This document shows, in pieces, positions 17,492-28,529 of a stretch of DNA of 64,000 bases (positions are counted from its first letter, which is position 1; every line of letters starts with the position of its first letter). The notes below the pieces were generated by a model. That model was not told where the DNA came from. It saw only the letters and a program-made list of their open reading frames with translations, and ran no database searches. The DNA comes from Gilliamella sp. Occ3-1 (lineage in GTDB: Bacteria > Pseudomonadota > Gammaproteobacteria > Enterobacterales > Orbaceae): contig NZ_LZHQ01000005.1 in NCBI RefSeq assembly GCF_001690655.1, positions 1 to 64,000 of the forward strand, written 5' to 3'. Both the position numbers and the translations under genes were made by a program.

Positions 17492-18292
17492 TTAATTTTT
17501 TTTGTTTAAAGTTAATTTTGAAATAAATAATGATATAAAAAATAAACAAGTATTACTTAATACAATTGATGGTCCTGTTGGAGTGTCGTAAATAAAAGAA
17601 AATATTAGACCTGCAATAACTGATAACATACCAATTATTATTGCAATTATGGCCATAGCTTCGGGTGTTTTTGAATAATATTTAGCTGTAGCGGCAGGAA
17701 TAATAAGCAAAGATGTAATAATCAGGGCTCCAACAAATTTCATTGATAGACCTATTGTTAGCGCCAACAGTAGAGTTAAAAGTAATTTTGTTATTTGTAT
17801 ATTAATACCGTGGCTAAACGCTAACTCTTCACTAACAGTAATAAATAAAATTTCATTCCATCGCCAAAGCAATAAAATGCCAATAAATGCTACACAAATA
17901 GTAATTTGATAAAGATCAGAATAGGTCACTGATAATAGATCACCAAATAAGTACCCCATTAGATCGATACGGATGTTATTCATTAAACTAATTACAACCA
18001 AACCAAGAGATAATGCACTATGAGCTAAAATACCAAGTAAACTATCAATTGGAAGTTGTTTTTGGCCTTCTAACCAAAGTAACCCTAAGGCTAGTAAAAG
18101 AGTTACAAAAATGACTGCATAAAATAAATTTATATTCAGTAAAAAGCCAAAAGCGATACCAAGTAAAGCCGCATGGGATAGAGTATCACCAAAATAGGAC
18201 ATTCTACGCCAAACAACAAAAGTACCTAAAGGACCTGTTATGCTCGTTAAGCATAATCCTGCTAATAAAGAAGGTAATAATAACTCAATCAT
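17492..18292 (-). CDS. znuB: Zinc ABC transporter permease ZnuB
   Basis: ZnuB is the inner-membrane permease of the high-affinity zinc importer. It is 266 residues with about eight to nine membrane spans, and starts [15 protein letters not shown]. Motifs shared with E. coli ZnuB include [22 protein letters not shown] and [21 protein letters not shown] use ATG 18292, which overlaps the znuC stop by 8 nt (translational coupling). The open frame extends far upstream in znuC, but that is a shadow. Confidence 0.95.
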   Translation of the reverse strand: MIELLLPSLLAGLCLTSITGPLGTFVVWRRMSYFGDTLSHAALLGIAFGFLLNINLFYAVIFVTLLLALGLLWLEGQKQLPIDSLLGILAHSALSLGLVVISLMNNIRIDLMGYLFGDLLSVTYSDLYQITICVAFIGILLLWRWNEILFITVSEELAFSHGINIQITKLLLTLLLALTIGLSMKFVGALIITSLLIIPAATAKYYSKTPEAMAIIAIIIGMLSVIAGLIFSFIYDTPTGPSIVLSNTCLFFISLFISKLTLNKKN

Positions 18293-19067
18293 TATGTTTT
18301 TTTCCATAACAAGACATAGCAATTTGCCTATGTTGATTAATAGTGGGGGAGCAACAATCATGTTGGTGATTATGATGATGCTTATAAACTGCGATTTGTG
18401 AAGCCCCATGTTGGCCAAAAAGAGAAATAAACTCAGGATCGTTAGATACAATAGCAGGTGTGCCAGAACAACAAATATGATGATTTAAACAAATTACTTC
18501 ATCTGTTTTTGCCATAACTAAATGAAGATCATGAGAAACCATTAATACACCACAATTAAACTGTTTTTTCGCATCAGCGATTAGATCATATAATAATACT
18601 TGACCATTAACATCCACGCCTTGAGTTGGTTCATCAAGAATCAATAATTGAGGTTGCTTTGCTAAGGCTTGAGCTAATAATACGCGTTGCAATTCACCAC
18701 CTGATAATTGATGCATAGATTTATTAATCAAATATTCAGCTTTTACCATTGATAACGTATTAAAAATCTTTTCGGTATTTAATTGTTTATTTAAGCGCAT
18801 AAAACGTTTAACAGTAATTGGCAGTGTGGTATTTAAATTGATTGACTGTGGTACATAGCCAATTGTTAAATTACTTGAACGCTTAATTGTTCCTGAAGTA
18901 TATGGAACTAAACCTAAAATGACTTTTACTAGAGTTGATTTACCTGCGCCATTGGGACCAAGTAATGTGATAATTTGATTAAGATTTATTGCCAACGAAA
19001 CGTCATGTAATATTTTTTGATGGTCAATTTCCACCGAAACACTATCAAGAGAGATTAGTGGTTTCAT
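18285..19067 (-). CDS. znuC: Zinc ABC transporter ATPase ZnuC
   Basis: ZnuC powers zinc import through ZnuB. Walker [10 protein letters not shown], signature LSGGELQR, Walker [13 protein letters not shown] and the switch segment VSHDLH are all present. The C terminus carries the family-typical histidine-rich tail ([10 protein letters not shown]), likely zinc-sensing or zinc-binding. Start choice: ATG 19067 gives [12 protein letters not shown], aligned with E. coli; ATG 19094 adds nine residues but lies only 5 bp from the Zur-like palindrome and has no Shine-Dalgarno. It is divergent from znuA. Confidence 0.93.
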   Translation of the reverse strand: MKPLISLDSVSVEIDHQKILHDVSLAINLNQIITLLGPNGAGKSTLVKVILGLVPYTSGTIKRSSNLTIGYVPQSINLNTTLPITVKRFMRLNKQLNTEKIFNTLSMVKAEYLINKSMHQLSGGELQRVLLAQALAKQPQLLILDEPTQGVDVNGQVLLYDLIADAKKQFNCGVLMVSHDLHLVMAKTDEVICLNHHICCSGTPAIVSNDPEFISLFGQHGASQIAVYKHHHNHQHDCCSPTINQHRQIAMSCYGKKHND

Positions 19068-19098
19068 ATCGTTAAGAGCCTTGCCTACAATCATGTTA

Positions 19099-19113
19099 TG
19101 TTATATTATAACA
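19099..19113. promoter_or_regulatory. Zur-like operator between znuCB and znuA
   Basis: TGTTATATTATAACA is a palindrome except at its centre and matches the core of the enterobacterial Zur box (TGTTATAnTATAACA). It lies in the 91-bp znuC-znuA intergenic region, where Zur with zinc represses both directions in E. coli. It contains the hexamer TATATT/TATAAC, so it probably overlaps a -10 element. Confidence 0.75.
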
Positions 19114-19158
19114 ATTATTGATTTTATTCTATCATACTTTTTAATATAGGATAATGGT

Positions 19159-20115
19159 GTGAAAAAAAATATTACACAAAATAATAAACAATTAATCTCT
19201 TTTTTAATGATATTTAGTTCATTAATATTTATGCAAACTATCGCTAATTTTGCTAATGCGAAAGTTATTTCGTCTGTAAAACCCATAGGGTTTATTACTG
19301 AAGCCATTGTTTCAGGAGTGACTGATACTGATATTATACTTCCTGATGGCGCATCTCCTCACACTTATTATTTAAAACCCTCTGATTTAGCAAAACTTAA
19401 ATCAGCCGAACTTGTGATTTGGGTCGGTAAAGATATGGAAGCTTTTATGCCAACAATCTTAAAAAATATTGATAAGCAAAAGCAAATTGAATTAATGACT
19501 GTACCGGAAATCAAATCGTTGCTTAGAACCAGCCATGATAAGCATGAACAGGAAGATGCTCATTCTCATGATGAAGTAAGCCAAGGTCATCATGGTGAAT
19601 ATGATGAGCATATTTGGCTTTCACCTAAAATTGCTAAGATTATCGCACAATCAATTCATGATAGACTTATTACCTTGTATCCAGATAAAAGCACATTAAT
19701 TGATGAAAACCTAGACGAATTCATTACCAAACTCACAGAAACGGAACAAAACATTGCAAAAAAACTAATTACCGTACAAAATAGAGGGTATTTTGTGTTT
19801 CATGATGCTTATGGATATTTTGAGGCACAGTTTGGATTAAAAAAGCTAGGCAGTTTTACTATAAATCCAGCAGTTCAGCCCGGTGTTCAAAAAGTTTATG
19901 CTATTCAACAGAAGCTCAAGGATCATCAAGCAGTATGTGTATTTCGTGAGCCACAGTTTAGCCCTGCAGTTATTGAAAAAATAGTGAGTGGAACAGATGT
20001 TCGAATTGGAGAATTAAACCCCTTAGGGACGAGTATAACGCTTTCGAAAGGTGCATATTCACAATTTTTATCAAATTTAACACAACAACTGATGGATTGT
20101 TTAGATAGAAACTAG
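19159..20115 (+). CDS. znuA: Zinc ABC transporter substrate-binding protein ZnuA
   Basis: ZnuA captures Zn2+ in the periplasm and delivers it to ZnuBC. The start is GTG with AGGA 7 nt upstream; the ATG at 19154 is followed directly by a stop. An N-terminal signal peptide ends around ANA. The zinc-ligand histidines sit in SPHTYY, DEHIWLSP and VFHDAYGYFE. Between the first two is the family-typical His/Asp-rich loop (HDKHEQEDAHSHDE ... HH). At 318 residues it is normal length. Confidence 0.95.
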   Translation: MKKNITQNNKQLISFLMIFSSLIFMQTIANFANAKVISSVKPIGFITEAIVSGVTDTDIILPDGASPHTYYLKPSDLAKLKSAELVIWVGKDMEAFMPTILKNIDKQKQIELMTVPEIKSLLRTSHDKHEQEDAHSHDEVSQGHHGEYDEHIWLSPKIAKIIAQSIHDRLITLYPDKSTLIDENLDEFITKLTETEQNIAKKLITVQNRGYFVFHDAYGYFEAQFGLKKLGSFTINPAVQPGVQKVYAIQQKLKDHQAVCVFREPQFSPAVIEKIVSGTDVRIGELNPLGTSITLSKGAYSQFLSNLTQQLMDCLDRN

Positions 20116-20143
20116 TTTTAGTAATAAATAGTTAAGGTTAATT

Positions 20144-21493
20144 TTGGCAAAAAAAATAAAATCACCTGATATTGGAAAAAATAATTTTAAGATTCCCTAT
20201 TTTTCAATATTGGGAGTTCTTTTTATTGTTATTTTATTTACTATTCTGTGGCGTCCACTCAATTTGGATCGAACGGTTTATGTTCCATTAAATCCTCAAG
20301 TTGAAACCACTGTAAATGTTAATTCCCACTCTCTTACTGGTGATGGAAGAGTTGAGATAATAAATGGGAAAATTGCTACCATTACTGAATCATCAGATGT
20401 TCCGGAAGATGAGATTGTCAAAGATGAATTAGATGATATTGTTGATGGTAAAGATAATGCTGTACAATATACTATTGTTCGTGGGGATACTCTGCATGAT
20501 ATTCTAATTCGTTATAATGTTAATAAAAATGATATCTATCAATTAACGTCAAAATTTAAGCAACTTGCAAATTTAAGGATTGGTCAACAGATTAGCTGGA
20601 CGACTGATGATAATCATAATTTGCAAACTTTTAGTTGGACAATATCAAGCAATAACATTCGAATCTATGAAAAATCGGGTGATAAATTTGTAGAAAGTTC
20701 TGAAACAGCTGAAGTTGTACCACAAGATATTGTTATAAAAGGTGACATTAAATCTAGTTTTGTTGCTGATGCTCGAAAGAGTGGGCTAACCAGTAATGAA
20801 ATAGGTATTATTACTCGTGCTTTACAGTGGCGTTTAGATTTTCGCCGATTACAAGTAGGAGATAAATTTTCAGTTGCTTTAACACGAGAAATGCATGGTA
20901 AAAGCTTATCTAATAGTCAATTGCTAGGCGTTAGAATTAAAAATGGAACCAAAGACTATTATGCGATTTTAGCTGATGATGGTAAATATTATGATATTAA
21001 TGGCAACAGCTTATCGCAGAGTTTTTTCCGTTATCCTTTAGCTAAAAAGGCGCGTGTTTCTTCTGGATTTAATCCCCGTCGTTTACATCCTGTTACAGGG
21101 CAAATAGCTCCTCATAATGGTGTTGATTTCGCGGTGTCTCGTGGTACACCTGTATTATCTGTTGGTAATGGTGAAGTAGTAATCGCAAAGTATAGTGGTT
21201 CAGCGGGCAACTATATTGCCATTCGGCATGGTCGTCAGTATATGACAACTTATATGCACTTGGATAAAATTTTAGTCAAACCTGGTCAGCAGGTTGAGCA
21301 AGGCGATAAAATTGGCCTATCAGGAAATACAGGGCGTTCCACAGGACCTCATTTACATTTTGAGTTACATATTAATAATAAGCCAGTTAATCCATTAACG
21401 GCAAGCTTACCTATTTCGGAAGGATTAACAGGTAAGTCGAAGAAGGCATTTTTGTCAAAAGTTAAAAGTATGAGCTCTCAGCTAAACTTTTAA
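20144..21493 (+). CDS. mepM: Murein DD-endopeptidase MepM
   Basis: MepM cleaves D-Ala-meso-DAP crosslinks so that new glycan strands can be inserted. The start is TTG (MAKKIKSPD) with AAGG upstream. One membrane anchor follows (residues 18-38, FSILGVLFIVILFTILW). A LysM-like/OapA segment (VRGDTLHDILIRYNV, about 107-121) is followed by a C-terminal M23 metallopeptidase with HNGVDFAV and GPHLHFELH supplying the zinc-binding His and Asp. Its position next to znuA is conserved in enterobacteria, and the enzyme needs zinc. Length is 449 residues. Confidence 0.95.
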   Translation: MAKKIKSPDIGKNNFKIPYFSILGVLFIVILFTILWRPLNLDRTVYVPLNPQVETTVNVNSHSLTGDGRVEIINGKIATITESSDVPEDEIVKDELDDIVDGKDNAVQYTIVRGDTLHDILIRYNVNKNDIYQLTSKFKQLANLRIGQQISWTTDDNHNLQTFSWTISSNNIRIYEKSGDKFVESSETAEVVPQDIVIKGDIKSSFVADARKSGLTSNEIGIITRALQWRLDFRRLQVGDKFSVALTREMHGKSLSNSQLLGVRIKNGTKDYYAILADDGKYYDINGNSLSQSFFRYPLAKKARVSSGFNPRRLHPVTGQIAPHNGVDFAVSRGTPVLSVGNGEVVIAKYSGSAGNYIAIRHGRQYMTTYMHLDKILVKPGQQVEQGDKIGLSGNTGRSTGPHLHFELHINNKPVNPLTASLPISEGLTGKSKKAFLSKVKSMSSQLNF

Positions 21494-21534
21494 AGTTATA
21501 CATTGTTTTTATGCTTAACTCCTTACTCTGCTGA

Positions 21535-21550
21535 ACCTTTTTAAAAAGGT
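21535..21550. other. Perfect 16-bp palindrome in the mepM-mrcB gap
   Basis: ACCTTTTTAAAAAGGT is a perfect palindrome without a loop, followed by AGTGAAGGTGTCCTT. It might be a weak terminator or an operator. The adjoining AAAGGTAGTGAAGGT also occurs near 42032. Confidence 0.35.
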
Positions 21551-21621
21551 AGTGAAGGTGTCCTTAAAAAATTATGTTATCATAAGCTAATTATTATTTA
21601 GTAATAAATGTTAGGTGCAGT

Positions 21622-23955
21622 TTGAAAACATCAACTAAAACAGAAAAAAAACGCTCTTCTAAAAAGACCAGAAGAAATAAAAAGACTACACTTTGGCGAC
21701 GATTTTTGACACTACTATTTAAGTTGTTTCTTGTCTTTGCTGCAGTGGCTATTATTTATGGTGTTTATCTTGATCAACAAATTAAAGAACGGATTGATGG
21801 AAATGTATGGGAGTTACCGGCTGCAGTTTATGGACAAATTATTGATCTCGAACCAGATAGCGAATATAGTCTAAATGATGTGGTAACAATATTAGTTGGT
21901 GCGCAATATCGCCAACAAGATACCAAAGCTACTCGTCCTGGTGAATTTATTGTAAAAAATGATGCGGTTGAAATTTATCGTCGGCCTTTTACTTTTCCTG
22001 ATGGTGAAGAGCAAGCTTTTAGAGTCAGAATAACTTTTTATGAAAATCGTATTGATCGTATTACTAATCTAGATTCAGGACGTGATTTTGGATTGCTTAA
22101 GATTGATCCTAAATTAATTACTATGATGCATTCTCCAAATGGCGAACAACGTCTGTTTGTTCCATTAAAAGAGTTTCCTGATTCATTATTACAAACATTA
22201 GTCGCAACGGAAGATAAACGTTTTTATGATCATCATGGCGTAAGTTTATATTCTATTGGTCGTGCGATTTTTGTTAATCTAACAACAGGTCGTACTGAAG
22301 GTGGGAGTACATTAACTCAGCAAACAGTCAAAAACCTTTTTTTAACTAACGAACGTAGTTTAAGTCGCAAAATACGTGAAGCTTATATGGCTCTTATTTT
22401 GGATGGACGCTATAGCAAAGAACGTATTTTAGAGCTTTATTTAAACGAAGTTTATTTTGGACAAGCGGGTAGTGAAGAGATCCATGGTTTTCCATTAGCA
22501 AGTCTTTACTATTTTGGCCGCCCAGTTAATGAACTGACATTAGATCAGCAAGCAGTACTAGTTGGTATGGTAAAAGGAGCTTCTTTATATAATCCTTGGA
22601 CACAACCTCAACAAGTTATTGAGCGCCGTAATGTAGTTTTAAAACTTGCTCAGCAGCAAGGTATTATAGATGATGAGTTATATAATTTATTAAGTCAGCG
22701 CCCACTATCAGTTTTACCCAAAGGTGGTGTGATTTCACCACAACCAGCATTTATGCAGGTTGTACGCAATGAACTTCGAAAACAATTAGGTGATAAAGCA
22801 GATCACTTATCTGGTATGAAGATTTTTACTACCTTTGATCCTGTAGCTCAATCAGCTGCAGAGCAAGCGGTAACTAACGTAATTGAGAAACTGCGAAAAT
22901 CAACTAATAAAGAATTACAAACAGCAATGGTTATAGTTAGCCGAGAAACTGGAGAAATTCGCTCTATCATTGGTAGTGCTGAACCCCGTTATCCAGGATA
23001 TAACCGTGCTTGGTTAACTCAGCGAGCAATTGGTTCATTAGCTAAACCGTCAACTTATTTAACTGCACTTGGACAACCTGATCATTATCAACTTAATACT
23101 TGGCTTGATGATAAACCTTTATCGATAAAGCTTGATGGTAATGGTTATTGGGAACCGAAAAACTATGATCGTAAATTTCGTGATCGGGTTATGTTAGTAG
23201 ATGCCTTAGCGCTTTCACTTAATGTACCTACTGTTAATTTAGGAATGGCATTAGGACTTGATGCAACAAAGAATACTTTACAGTCATTAGGTGTACCTGC
23301 AGAGCGTATACCCAATTTACCATCAAGACTACTTGGTGCTTTAGAATTAACACCATTAGAAACTGCGCAGATGTTTCAAACGATAGCTAATAATGGTCAA
23401 CGATCTCCACTTTCTATTTTAAGATATGTATTGACCGATAAAGGTGAATTAGTTTATCAAAGTTACCCGCAACAACTTCAGGCTGTATCTCAACAATCAG
23501 CTTATTTAACTACTTATGCTATGCAACAAGTGGTTAATTCGGGAACATCTCGTTCATTAAAAGCTAAATATGGTTCATTTAATTTAGCAGCTAAGACAGG
23601 CACAAGTAATGATTCTCGTGATAGTTGGTTTACAGGAATAGATGGTAAAAATGTTGCTGTTGTTTGGATTGGTTTAGATGATCATTCTCCAATGAAATTA
23701 ACAGGAGCAACTGGCGCCTTAAAAATTTATAGTGAATATTTACAAAATAATCCACCAAAGAAATTAGTATTGCCACTACCTCAAAATATTTTTATGGTAC
23801 CTATTGATAGTGATGGGCAGTGGCAATGTAATGGGAGTGGTATTCGCTCTTTACCTGTATGGACGATTAACCCTCAGAGTTTATGCTCTGTCAATAACCA
23901 GTCTATACCGGTTCAGCAAGCACCGACTTGGGTTACTGACCTATTAAATAACTAA
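21622..23955 (+). CDS. mrcB: Penicillin-binding protein 1B (bifunctional)
   Basis: PBP1b polymerises and crosslinks peptidoglycan. Layout: a basic cytoplasmic tail, one membrane span (about 31-50), a UB2H domain, glycosyltransferase family 51 with [10 protein letters not shown] and [12 protein letters not shown], then the transpeptidase with the active-site Ser in [11 protein letters not shown] (SxxK), SLN in SLNVPTVN and KTGT in AAKTGTSND. The only workable start is TTG 21622 with AGGTG upstream, because the nearby ATG runs into a stop. 777 residues. Adjacent mepM suggests grouping of cell-wall growth genes. Confidence 0.96.
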   Translation: MKTSTKTEKKRSSKKTRRNKKTTLWRRFLTLLFKLFLVFAAVAIIYGVYLDQQIKERIDGNVWELPAAVYGQIIDLEPDSEYSLNDVVTILVGAQYRQQDTKATRPGEFIVKNDAVEIYRRPFTFPDGEEQAFRVRITFYENRIDRITNLDSGRDFGLLKIDPKLITMMHSPNGEQRLFVPLKEFPDSLLQTLVATEDKRFYDHHGVSLYSIGRAIFVNLTTGRTEGGSTLTQQTVKNLFLTNERSLSRKIREAYMALILDGRYSKERILELYLNEVYFGQAGSEEIHGFPLASLYYFGRPVNELTLDQQAVLVGMVKGASLYNPWTQPQQVIERRNVVLKLAQQQGIIDDELYNLLSQRPLSVLPKGGVISPQPAFMQVVRNELRKQLGDKADHLSGMKIFTTFDPVAQSAAEQAVTNVIEKLRKSTNKELQTAMVIVSRETGEIRSIIGSAEPRYPGYNRAWLTQRAIGSLAKPSTYLTALGQPDHYQLNTWLDDKPLSIKLDGNGYWEPKNYDRKFRDRVMLVDALALSLNVPTVNLGMALGLDATKNTLQSLGVPAERIPNLPSRLLGALELTPLETAQMFQTIANNGQRSPLSILRYVLTDKGELVYQSYPQQLQAVSQQSAYLTTYAMQQVVNSGTSRSLKAKYGSFNLAAKTGTSNDSRDSWFTGIDGKNVAVVWIGLDDHSPMKLTGATGALKIYSEYLQNNPPKKLVLPLPQNIFMVPIDSDGQWQCNGSGIRSLPVWTINPQSLCSVNNQSIPVQQAPTWVTDLLNN

Positions 23956-23966
23956 GTGAAAACAAT

Positions 23967-24779
23967 ATGCCTGAATTACCGGAAGTTGAGACAAGTCGTC
24001 GAGGTATTTTGCCGTATTTGAAAGGACAGATTATTGATAAAATTATTGTTCGACAACCTAAATTACGTTGGCCCGTTGATAAGGCTATAAGTAATGTGCA
24101 CGGGCAAATTATTTTAGATATAAAACGTCGTGCAAAATATTTATTATTACAGTTACCCAACAATTGGATCGTAATTCATCTAGGAATGTCTGGAAGTTTA
24201 CGTATTTTAAAAAATCCACAAAAAGCAGAAAAGCATGATCATATTGATTTAGTTTTAGAAAATGGCGTCACTCTACGTTATATCGATCCTAGGCGTTTTG
24301 GATCTTGGCTTTGGGCAAATTCGCTAGATGAAATATCTCAATTACAACATTTGGGACCGGAGCCTTTAAGTAATGAATTCTCTGCGGAATATCTATTAAG
24401 AAAAGCGAGGAATCGAAAAGTTCCAATAAAAAGTTGGATTATGGATAACCACATTGTGGTTGGCGTCGGTAATATTTACGCGTCTGAATCGTTATTTATG
24501 GCAAAAATCAACCCTAACCGAAAAGTAAACTCCTTACAATTAAATGAATTTGAAAGGCTTGTAGCTTCTATTAAGCAAGTTCTTACTAAATCAATTAAAC
24601 AAGGAGGAACAACACTCAAGGATTTCCTGCAATCTAATGGTAAACCTGGATATTTTGCACAAGAGTTACAAGTTTATGGACGCGAAGGTCAACAATGTCT
24701 GATTTGTGGTACAGAAATAAAATCACAAAAAATTGGACAGCGTAATACCTTTTATTGTGAATATTGTCAAAAAGAGTAA
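23967..24779 (+). CDS. mutM: Formamidopyrimidine-DNA glycosylase (Fpg)
   Basis: MutM removes 8-oxoguanine and Fapy lesions and cleaves the abasic site. It begins [13 protein letters not shown], where Pro after the start Met is the nucleophile and Glu is catalytic. A conserved Lys lies in [10 protein letters not shown], and the C-terminal zinc finger is CLICGTEI ... FYCEYCQ. 270 residues, the usual size. It starts 11 bp after mrcB and may be cotranscribed. Confidence 0.96.
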   Translation: MPELPEVETSRRGILPYLKGQIIDKIIVRQPKLRWPVDKAISNVHGQIILDIKRRAKYLLLQLPNNWIVIHLGMSGSLRILKNPQKAEKHDHIDLVLENGVTLRYIDPRRFGSWLWANSLDEISQLQHLGPEPLSNEFSAEYLLRKARNRKVPIKSWIMDNHIVVGVGNIYASESLFMAKINPNRKVNSLQLNEFERLVASIKQVLTKSIKQGGTTLKDFLQSNGKPGYFAQELQVYGREGQQCLICGTEIKSQKIGQRNTFYCEYCQKE

Positions 24780-25104
24780 TATCTATACTAGCTAAATCAT
24801 TACTTTTGGTTAGTCGCTAAAAAGTTTTAACATTTTGAACGTAACTCATCTATTCCTTGTGCAAAAAATATCTTATGAAATTATTTAAATAGGATTAGCA
24901 TAAGCAACCACCTTTTAAATAATTATTTATTAACACTTGATTATTTATATCATTAAACTATTAAATTACAGAAATCTTTTTATTTTAAAGACTATAGACT
25001 TGTCACTGGATATCAGTTATCTTTTTTAGTGTAAATTTTTTCTGTTTTTTATCAGTTTATATTTTATTTTACTCAATGTGTCTTATTTTATTAAGGAATG
25101 TAAG
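24780..25104. other. Intergenic region between mutM and tolB
   Basis: About 325 bp of very AT-rich DNA. I see no open frame with coding character and no strong hairpin. It presumably holds the tolB promoter, but I cannot single one out among many TATAAT-like hexamers. tolQRA, which normally precede tolB, are not here. Confidence 0.5.
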
Positions 25105-26403
25105 ATGATCAAATTTGCTTTTCGCTTTTTGACAACTTGTTTTATTTTATTTTTTACCTCAATGACCAATTCTGAAGTCAGAATTATTATAACCGATGGA
25201 GTAAGTTCTGCTAAACCGATAGCTGTTGTCCCATTTAAATGGACGGGAAGTGGAGTACCCCCACAAATTATTGAAGATATTATTGCTTCTGATTTGCGTA
25301 ACAGTGGTAAGTTTAACCCTATTGAAGTTAGTCAAATGCCTCAGAAACCAACAACTGCTTCAGAGGTTACGTCTGCTGTGTGGGATAATCTTGGTATTTC
25401 AGTTGTTGTTGTTGGATCAATTCAACCGGATGCATCTGGAAAATACCTCATAAATTATCAATTAGTCGATACAGTTAATCGACCAGGTACAGTTCTAGCA
25501 CAAAATCAATTCTCAATTGAGAAACGTTGGTTGCGTTATGCAGCTCATACTGCAAGTGATGAAATCTTTGAAGCACTAACAGATATTAAGGGGGCATTTA
25601 GAACACGGATTGCTTATGTTGTTAAAACAACTAATGGACCTTTTTCGCATGAATTAAGAGTATCTGATTATGATGGTTATGATCAAATTACTGTTCATCG
25701 TTCTAAGGAACCATTAATGTCTCCTACTTGGTCACCAGATGGAAAGAAAATAGCTTATGTAACTTTTGAAGGAGGTCATTCTTCATTAGTTTTAAAAACA
25801 TTGGATAGTGGTGCTGTACAAACAATTGCATCTTTTCCTCAGCATAATGGGGCGCCGGCATTTTCTCCGGATGGTAGTAAATTAGCATTTGCTCTATCTA
25901 AAGGCGGTAGCTTAAATTTATATATGATGACGTTAAGTAACAAACAAATTACTCAGATTACTTCTAGCCGTAGTAATAATACAGAACCATCTTGGATGCC
26001 GGACAATCAAACTATTGTTTACACTTCTGATCAAGCAGGTCGCCCGCAGTTATATAGTATTAATATAAATACAGGTGAATCGCAGAGGGTGACTTGGGAT
26101 AATACGCAAAATCAGAATGCCAGAGTGTCACCTGATGGTTCTTTTATTGCAATGATATCAAGCAATAATGGCGAACAACATATAACTCGATATGATATGG
26201 ATACAAAAACCTATCAACGTTTAACTGATACATTTTTAGATGAAACGCCAAGTATTGCTCCAAATGGTACAATGATCATTTATAGTTCATCTCAAGGGTT
26301 AGGTACAATTTTGAACCTTGTTTCTACAGATGGTAATTTTAAGGCAAGGTTACCAGCTACTGATGGGCAAGTAAAATTCCCTGCATGGTCACCATATTTG
26401 TAA
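25105..26403 (+). CDS. tolB: Tol-Pal system protein TolB
   Basis: TolB is the periplasmic beta-propeller that binds Pal and helps constrict the outer membrane at division. A signal peptide ([17 protein letters not shown]) is followed by the N-terminal domain and a C-terminal propeller with repeated [18 protein letters not shown] and SPDGSFIAM blades. I choose ATG 25105 because AAGGA lies 7 nt upstream and the signal peptide then begins properly; the frame is open from 25078. 432 residues versus 430 in E. coli. Confidence 0.96.
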   Translation: MIKFAFRFLTTCFILFFTSMTNSEVRIIITDGVSSAKPIAVVPFKWTGSGVPPQIIEDIIASDLRNSGKFNPIEVSQMPQKPTTASEVTSAVWDNLGISVVVVGSIQPDASGKYLINYQLVDTVNRPGTVLAQNQFSIEKRWLRYAAHTASDEIFEALTDIKGAFRTRIAYVVKTTNGPFSHELRVSDYDGYDQITVHRSKEPLMSPTWSPDGKKIAYVTFEGGHSSLVLKTLDSGAVQTIASFPQHNGAPAFSPDGSKLAFALSKGGSLNLYMMTLSNKQITQITSSRSNNTEPSWMPDNQTIVYTSDQAGRPQLYSININTGESQRVTWDNTQNQNARVSPDGSFIAMISSNNGEQHITRYDMDTKTYQRLTDTFLDETPSIAPNGTMIIYSSSQGLGTILNLVSTDGNFKARLPATDGQVKFPAWSPYL

Positions 26404-26442
26404 AGATAGCTTAAAAAATCAACAACTTTGCGATTATTAAAA

Positions 26443-26469
26443 TTGTGTAAAGTTTAAGGTCGTTATAAT
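26443..26469 (+). promoter_or_regulatory. Possible promoter for pal
   Basis: TTGTGT (26443) and TATAAT (26464) lie in the tolB-pal gap, 15 bp apart, about 100 bp before the pal start. The spacing is shorter than ideal. It would let the abundant lipoprotein Pal be made independently of tolB. Confidence 0.35.
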
Positions 26470-26571
26470 ATATACTTCTAATCTTTCAGGTTGGTAACGG
26501 GAGTTACTTTGAAGTTGGTTAGATACATAAAATATAGATAATAATTTATTCAAACAAAAGGAGTTTATACA

Positions 26572-27051
26572 ATGCAATTTTCTAAATTTCTTAAAGTAGC
26601 TGCGGTTGCTTTGCCATTAATCGCTGTAACTGCTTGTTCATCTAATAGCAGTCACAACGCTGGTGGTAATTTAAATGGTACCTTATCAAAAGAAGCCTTA
26701 GAACAACTTCAAAAATTACAACAAATCAATACAGTATATTTTGATTTTGATAAATACAACGTTAAATCTGAATATTCAACATTATTAAATGCACATGCTG
26801 TATTTATTCGTACTAGTAATATCAAAGTTGTTATTGAAGGTCATGCCGATGAGCGTGGTACTCCAGAATATAACATTGCATTAGGTGAACGTCGTGCAGC
26901 TGCAGTTAAATCATACTTACAAGGTAATGGTGCCCCTGCAAGCCAAATGGAAATTGTTTCTTATGGTAAAGAAAAACCAGCTGTGTTAGGCCATGATGAA
27001 GCAGCTTATGCTAAAAATCGACGTGCTGTAGTAACCTATGTTGGATACTAA
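26572..27051 (+). CDS. pal: Peptidoglycan-associated lipoprotein Pal
   Basis: Pal anchors the outer membrane to peptidoglycan and binds TolB. The signal peptide ends in the lipobox TACSSN, with the lipidated Cys at residue 22. The OmpA-like domain carries [10 protein letters not shown] and [23 protein letters not shown], which holds the residues that bind diaminopimelate. A strong AGGAG precedes the ATG. 159 residues. Confidence 0.97.
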   Translation: MQFSKFLKVAAVALPLIAVTACSSNSSHNAGGNLNGTLSKEALEQLQKLQQINTVYFDFDKYNVKSEYSTLLNAHAVFIRTSNIKVVIEGHADERGTPEYNIALGERRAAAVKSYLQGNGAPASQMEIVSYGKEKPAVLGHDEAAYAKNRRAVVTYVGY

Positions 27052-27063
27052 TAGCCATATTAT

Positions 27064-27093
27064 AACGGCTGATTATTCAGCCGTTCTTATTTT
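27064..27093 (+). terminator. Terminator after pal
   Basis: AACGGCTGA (27064-27072) pairs with TCAGCCGTT (27077-27085) around TTAT, followed by CTTATTTTCT. It may only partly block transcription into cpoB. Confidence 0.8.
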
Positions 27094-27118
27094 CTAAGTT
27101 CATGCCGAGTCTAATAAT

Positions 27119-27856
27119 ATGCATAAAAAAATACCCACATTGTTCTTATTTCTTTTATTTACTGGTTATGGTTGTGCAGCAGGTAGTTCTGGCATTGATC
27201 AAACTGTTCAAGCTCAAGGACAGTTATTGATTGAAAACCAACAAAAAATTAGCGATTTGCAAGCAGATGTAGACGCTCTTCGTGGGCAATTGGAAGAGAC
27301 AATATATCAACTTAATCAGACAATTGAACGCCAAAAAATGATACTTCAGCAAATGGCTAATGGCTCTGGATTTTCGCTGAATACTAATTTTAATTCTCAA
27401 GAAGAGAGTTTCATTCCATCTCAGGATTCTACTTCATTAATATCTTCATCAGATTTATTGGGATGGGTAGCTTCAGGTGATGATAAAGTTGATTATAATT
27501 TTATAATGCAATTTATTAATGATAGTAAACAAAATAATGAGGTTATTACAGCATTCCAGAAATATCTGAAAACTTATCCAAAGTCTAGTTATCGAGCTAA
27601 TGTTAATTATTGGCTCGGTCAATTATCGTATAAACAAAGCAAAAAAGACGATGCTTCATTTTATTATGCTACTGTGGTAAAAGATTTTCCATCTTCCCCC
27701 AAAGCAGCTGATAGTCTTTATAAAGTAGGGTTAATTTTACTTGATAAAGGAGATACTAAAAATGCTAAAGCTGTTTTTCAACAGGTGGTAAATAAATATT
27801 CAAAAGATAAAAATGCGGTAGCACTTGCTAATAAAAAGTTAGCGTCACTAAAGTAA
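27119..27856 (+). CDS. cpoB: Cell division coordinator CpoB (YbgF)
   Basis: CpoB links PBP1b activity to Tol-driven outer-membrane constriction in the periplasm. A signal peptide with a possible lipobox-like Cys (TGYGCAAG) is followed by a coiled-coil segment (residues 35-75, LIENQQKISDLQADVDALRG) and three TPR-like repeats (YWLGQLSYKQSKKDDA, ADSLYKVGLILLDKGD). 245 residues. The gene order tolB-pal-cpoB-tRNA-Lys is as in E. coli. Confidence 0.94.
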   Translation: MHKKIPTLFLFLLFTGYGCAAGSSGIDQTVQAQGQLLIENQQKISDLQADVDALRGQLEETIYQLNQTIERQKMILQQMANGSGFSLNTNFNSQEESFIPSQDSTSLISSSDLLGWVASGDDKVDYNFIMQFINDSKQNNEVITAFQKYLKTYPKSSYRANVNYWLGQLSYKQSKKDDASFYYATVVKDFPSSPKAADSLYKVGLILLDKGDTKNAKAVFQQVVNKYSKDKNAVALANKKLASLK

Positions 27857-27988
27857 AACGCATAAATAAACATCGATCGAATAAAATTAGCAATAAAAGG
27901 GTTGCGTAGCGCTATGATTATGAGTATTATACCAACCCGAAATTGCTTGTGTTTTTAACTATTAAGAGCATAACAGTTATTATCAAAT

Positions 27989-28064
27989 GGGTCGTTAGCT
28001 CAGTCGGTAGAGCAGCGGACTTTTAATCCGTTGGTCGAGCGTTCGAATCGCTCACGACCCACCA
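27989..28064 (+). tRNA. lysT: tRNA-Lys (TTT anticodon)
   Basis: A 76-nt cloverleaf from GGGTCGT to ACGACCCACCA with an encoded CCA. The anticodon loop ACTTTTAAT gives TTT for lysine. In E. coli a lysine tRNA array also follows cpoB; here there is only one copy. Confidence 0.97.
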
Positions 28065-28482
28065 TATTTGATTTTCACAATTCAATCAACAAGTCAACCA
28101 AATTTTTCCAAAGTATAGCAAACAGCATAGCATATAGTAGTCATGATACCAAAAGTTAAGTCAAGCAATATGCGATTAATTAAAATTAAATAAAGTAAAA
28201 CTGCAAATAATAGAATAAACAATGAAATTAATCAATTAATGATACTAGGCTTATTTAGTACAGAGTCTTTTATTACAATTGCGCGAGAAGAAAAAGATGT
28301 CGATCCTATGAAGGTTGTTGCGACATTTAGGAATAATAATGATCCTGTAGCTATACCTTAGTTAGTACATAATTTACCTAGAAAATTATGTTACTTGTTT
28401 TTGTGATTTATATTCAATAGGCGTATAAATAGTATGCTAGATACATAAAGGACCTTTTTATAGGCTGAAAACTATTTATTAT
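28065..28482. other. Intergenic region after tRNA-Lys
   Basis: About 420 bp without a recognisable gene. A 40-codon frame at 28239-28361 (+), starting MILGLFSTESFITIAREEK, has some coding character but no Shine-Dalgarno and no family that I know; it may be a relic. No tRNA besides lysT is seen. Confidence 0.4.
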
Positions 28483-28514
28483 AGTAAAAAATAAAAAGAA
28501 GGAGTAATCCTCCT
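28483..28514 (-). terminator. Terminator of pepT
   Basis: On the minus strand AGGAG-GATTA-CTCCT is followed by TCTTTTTATTTTTT, ending about 15 bp after the pepT stop. The stem is short but the T-tract is strong. Confidence 0.6.
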
Positions 28515-28529
28515 CTCAATTTTAAAATA

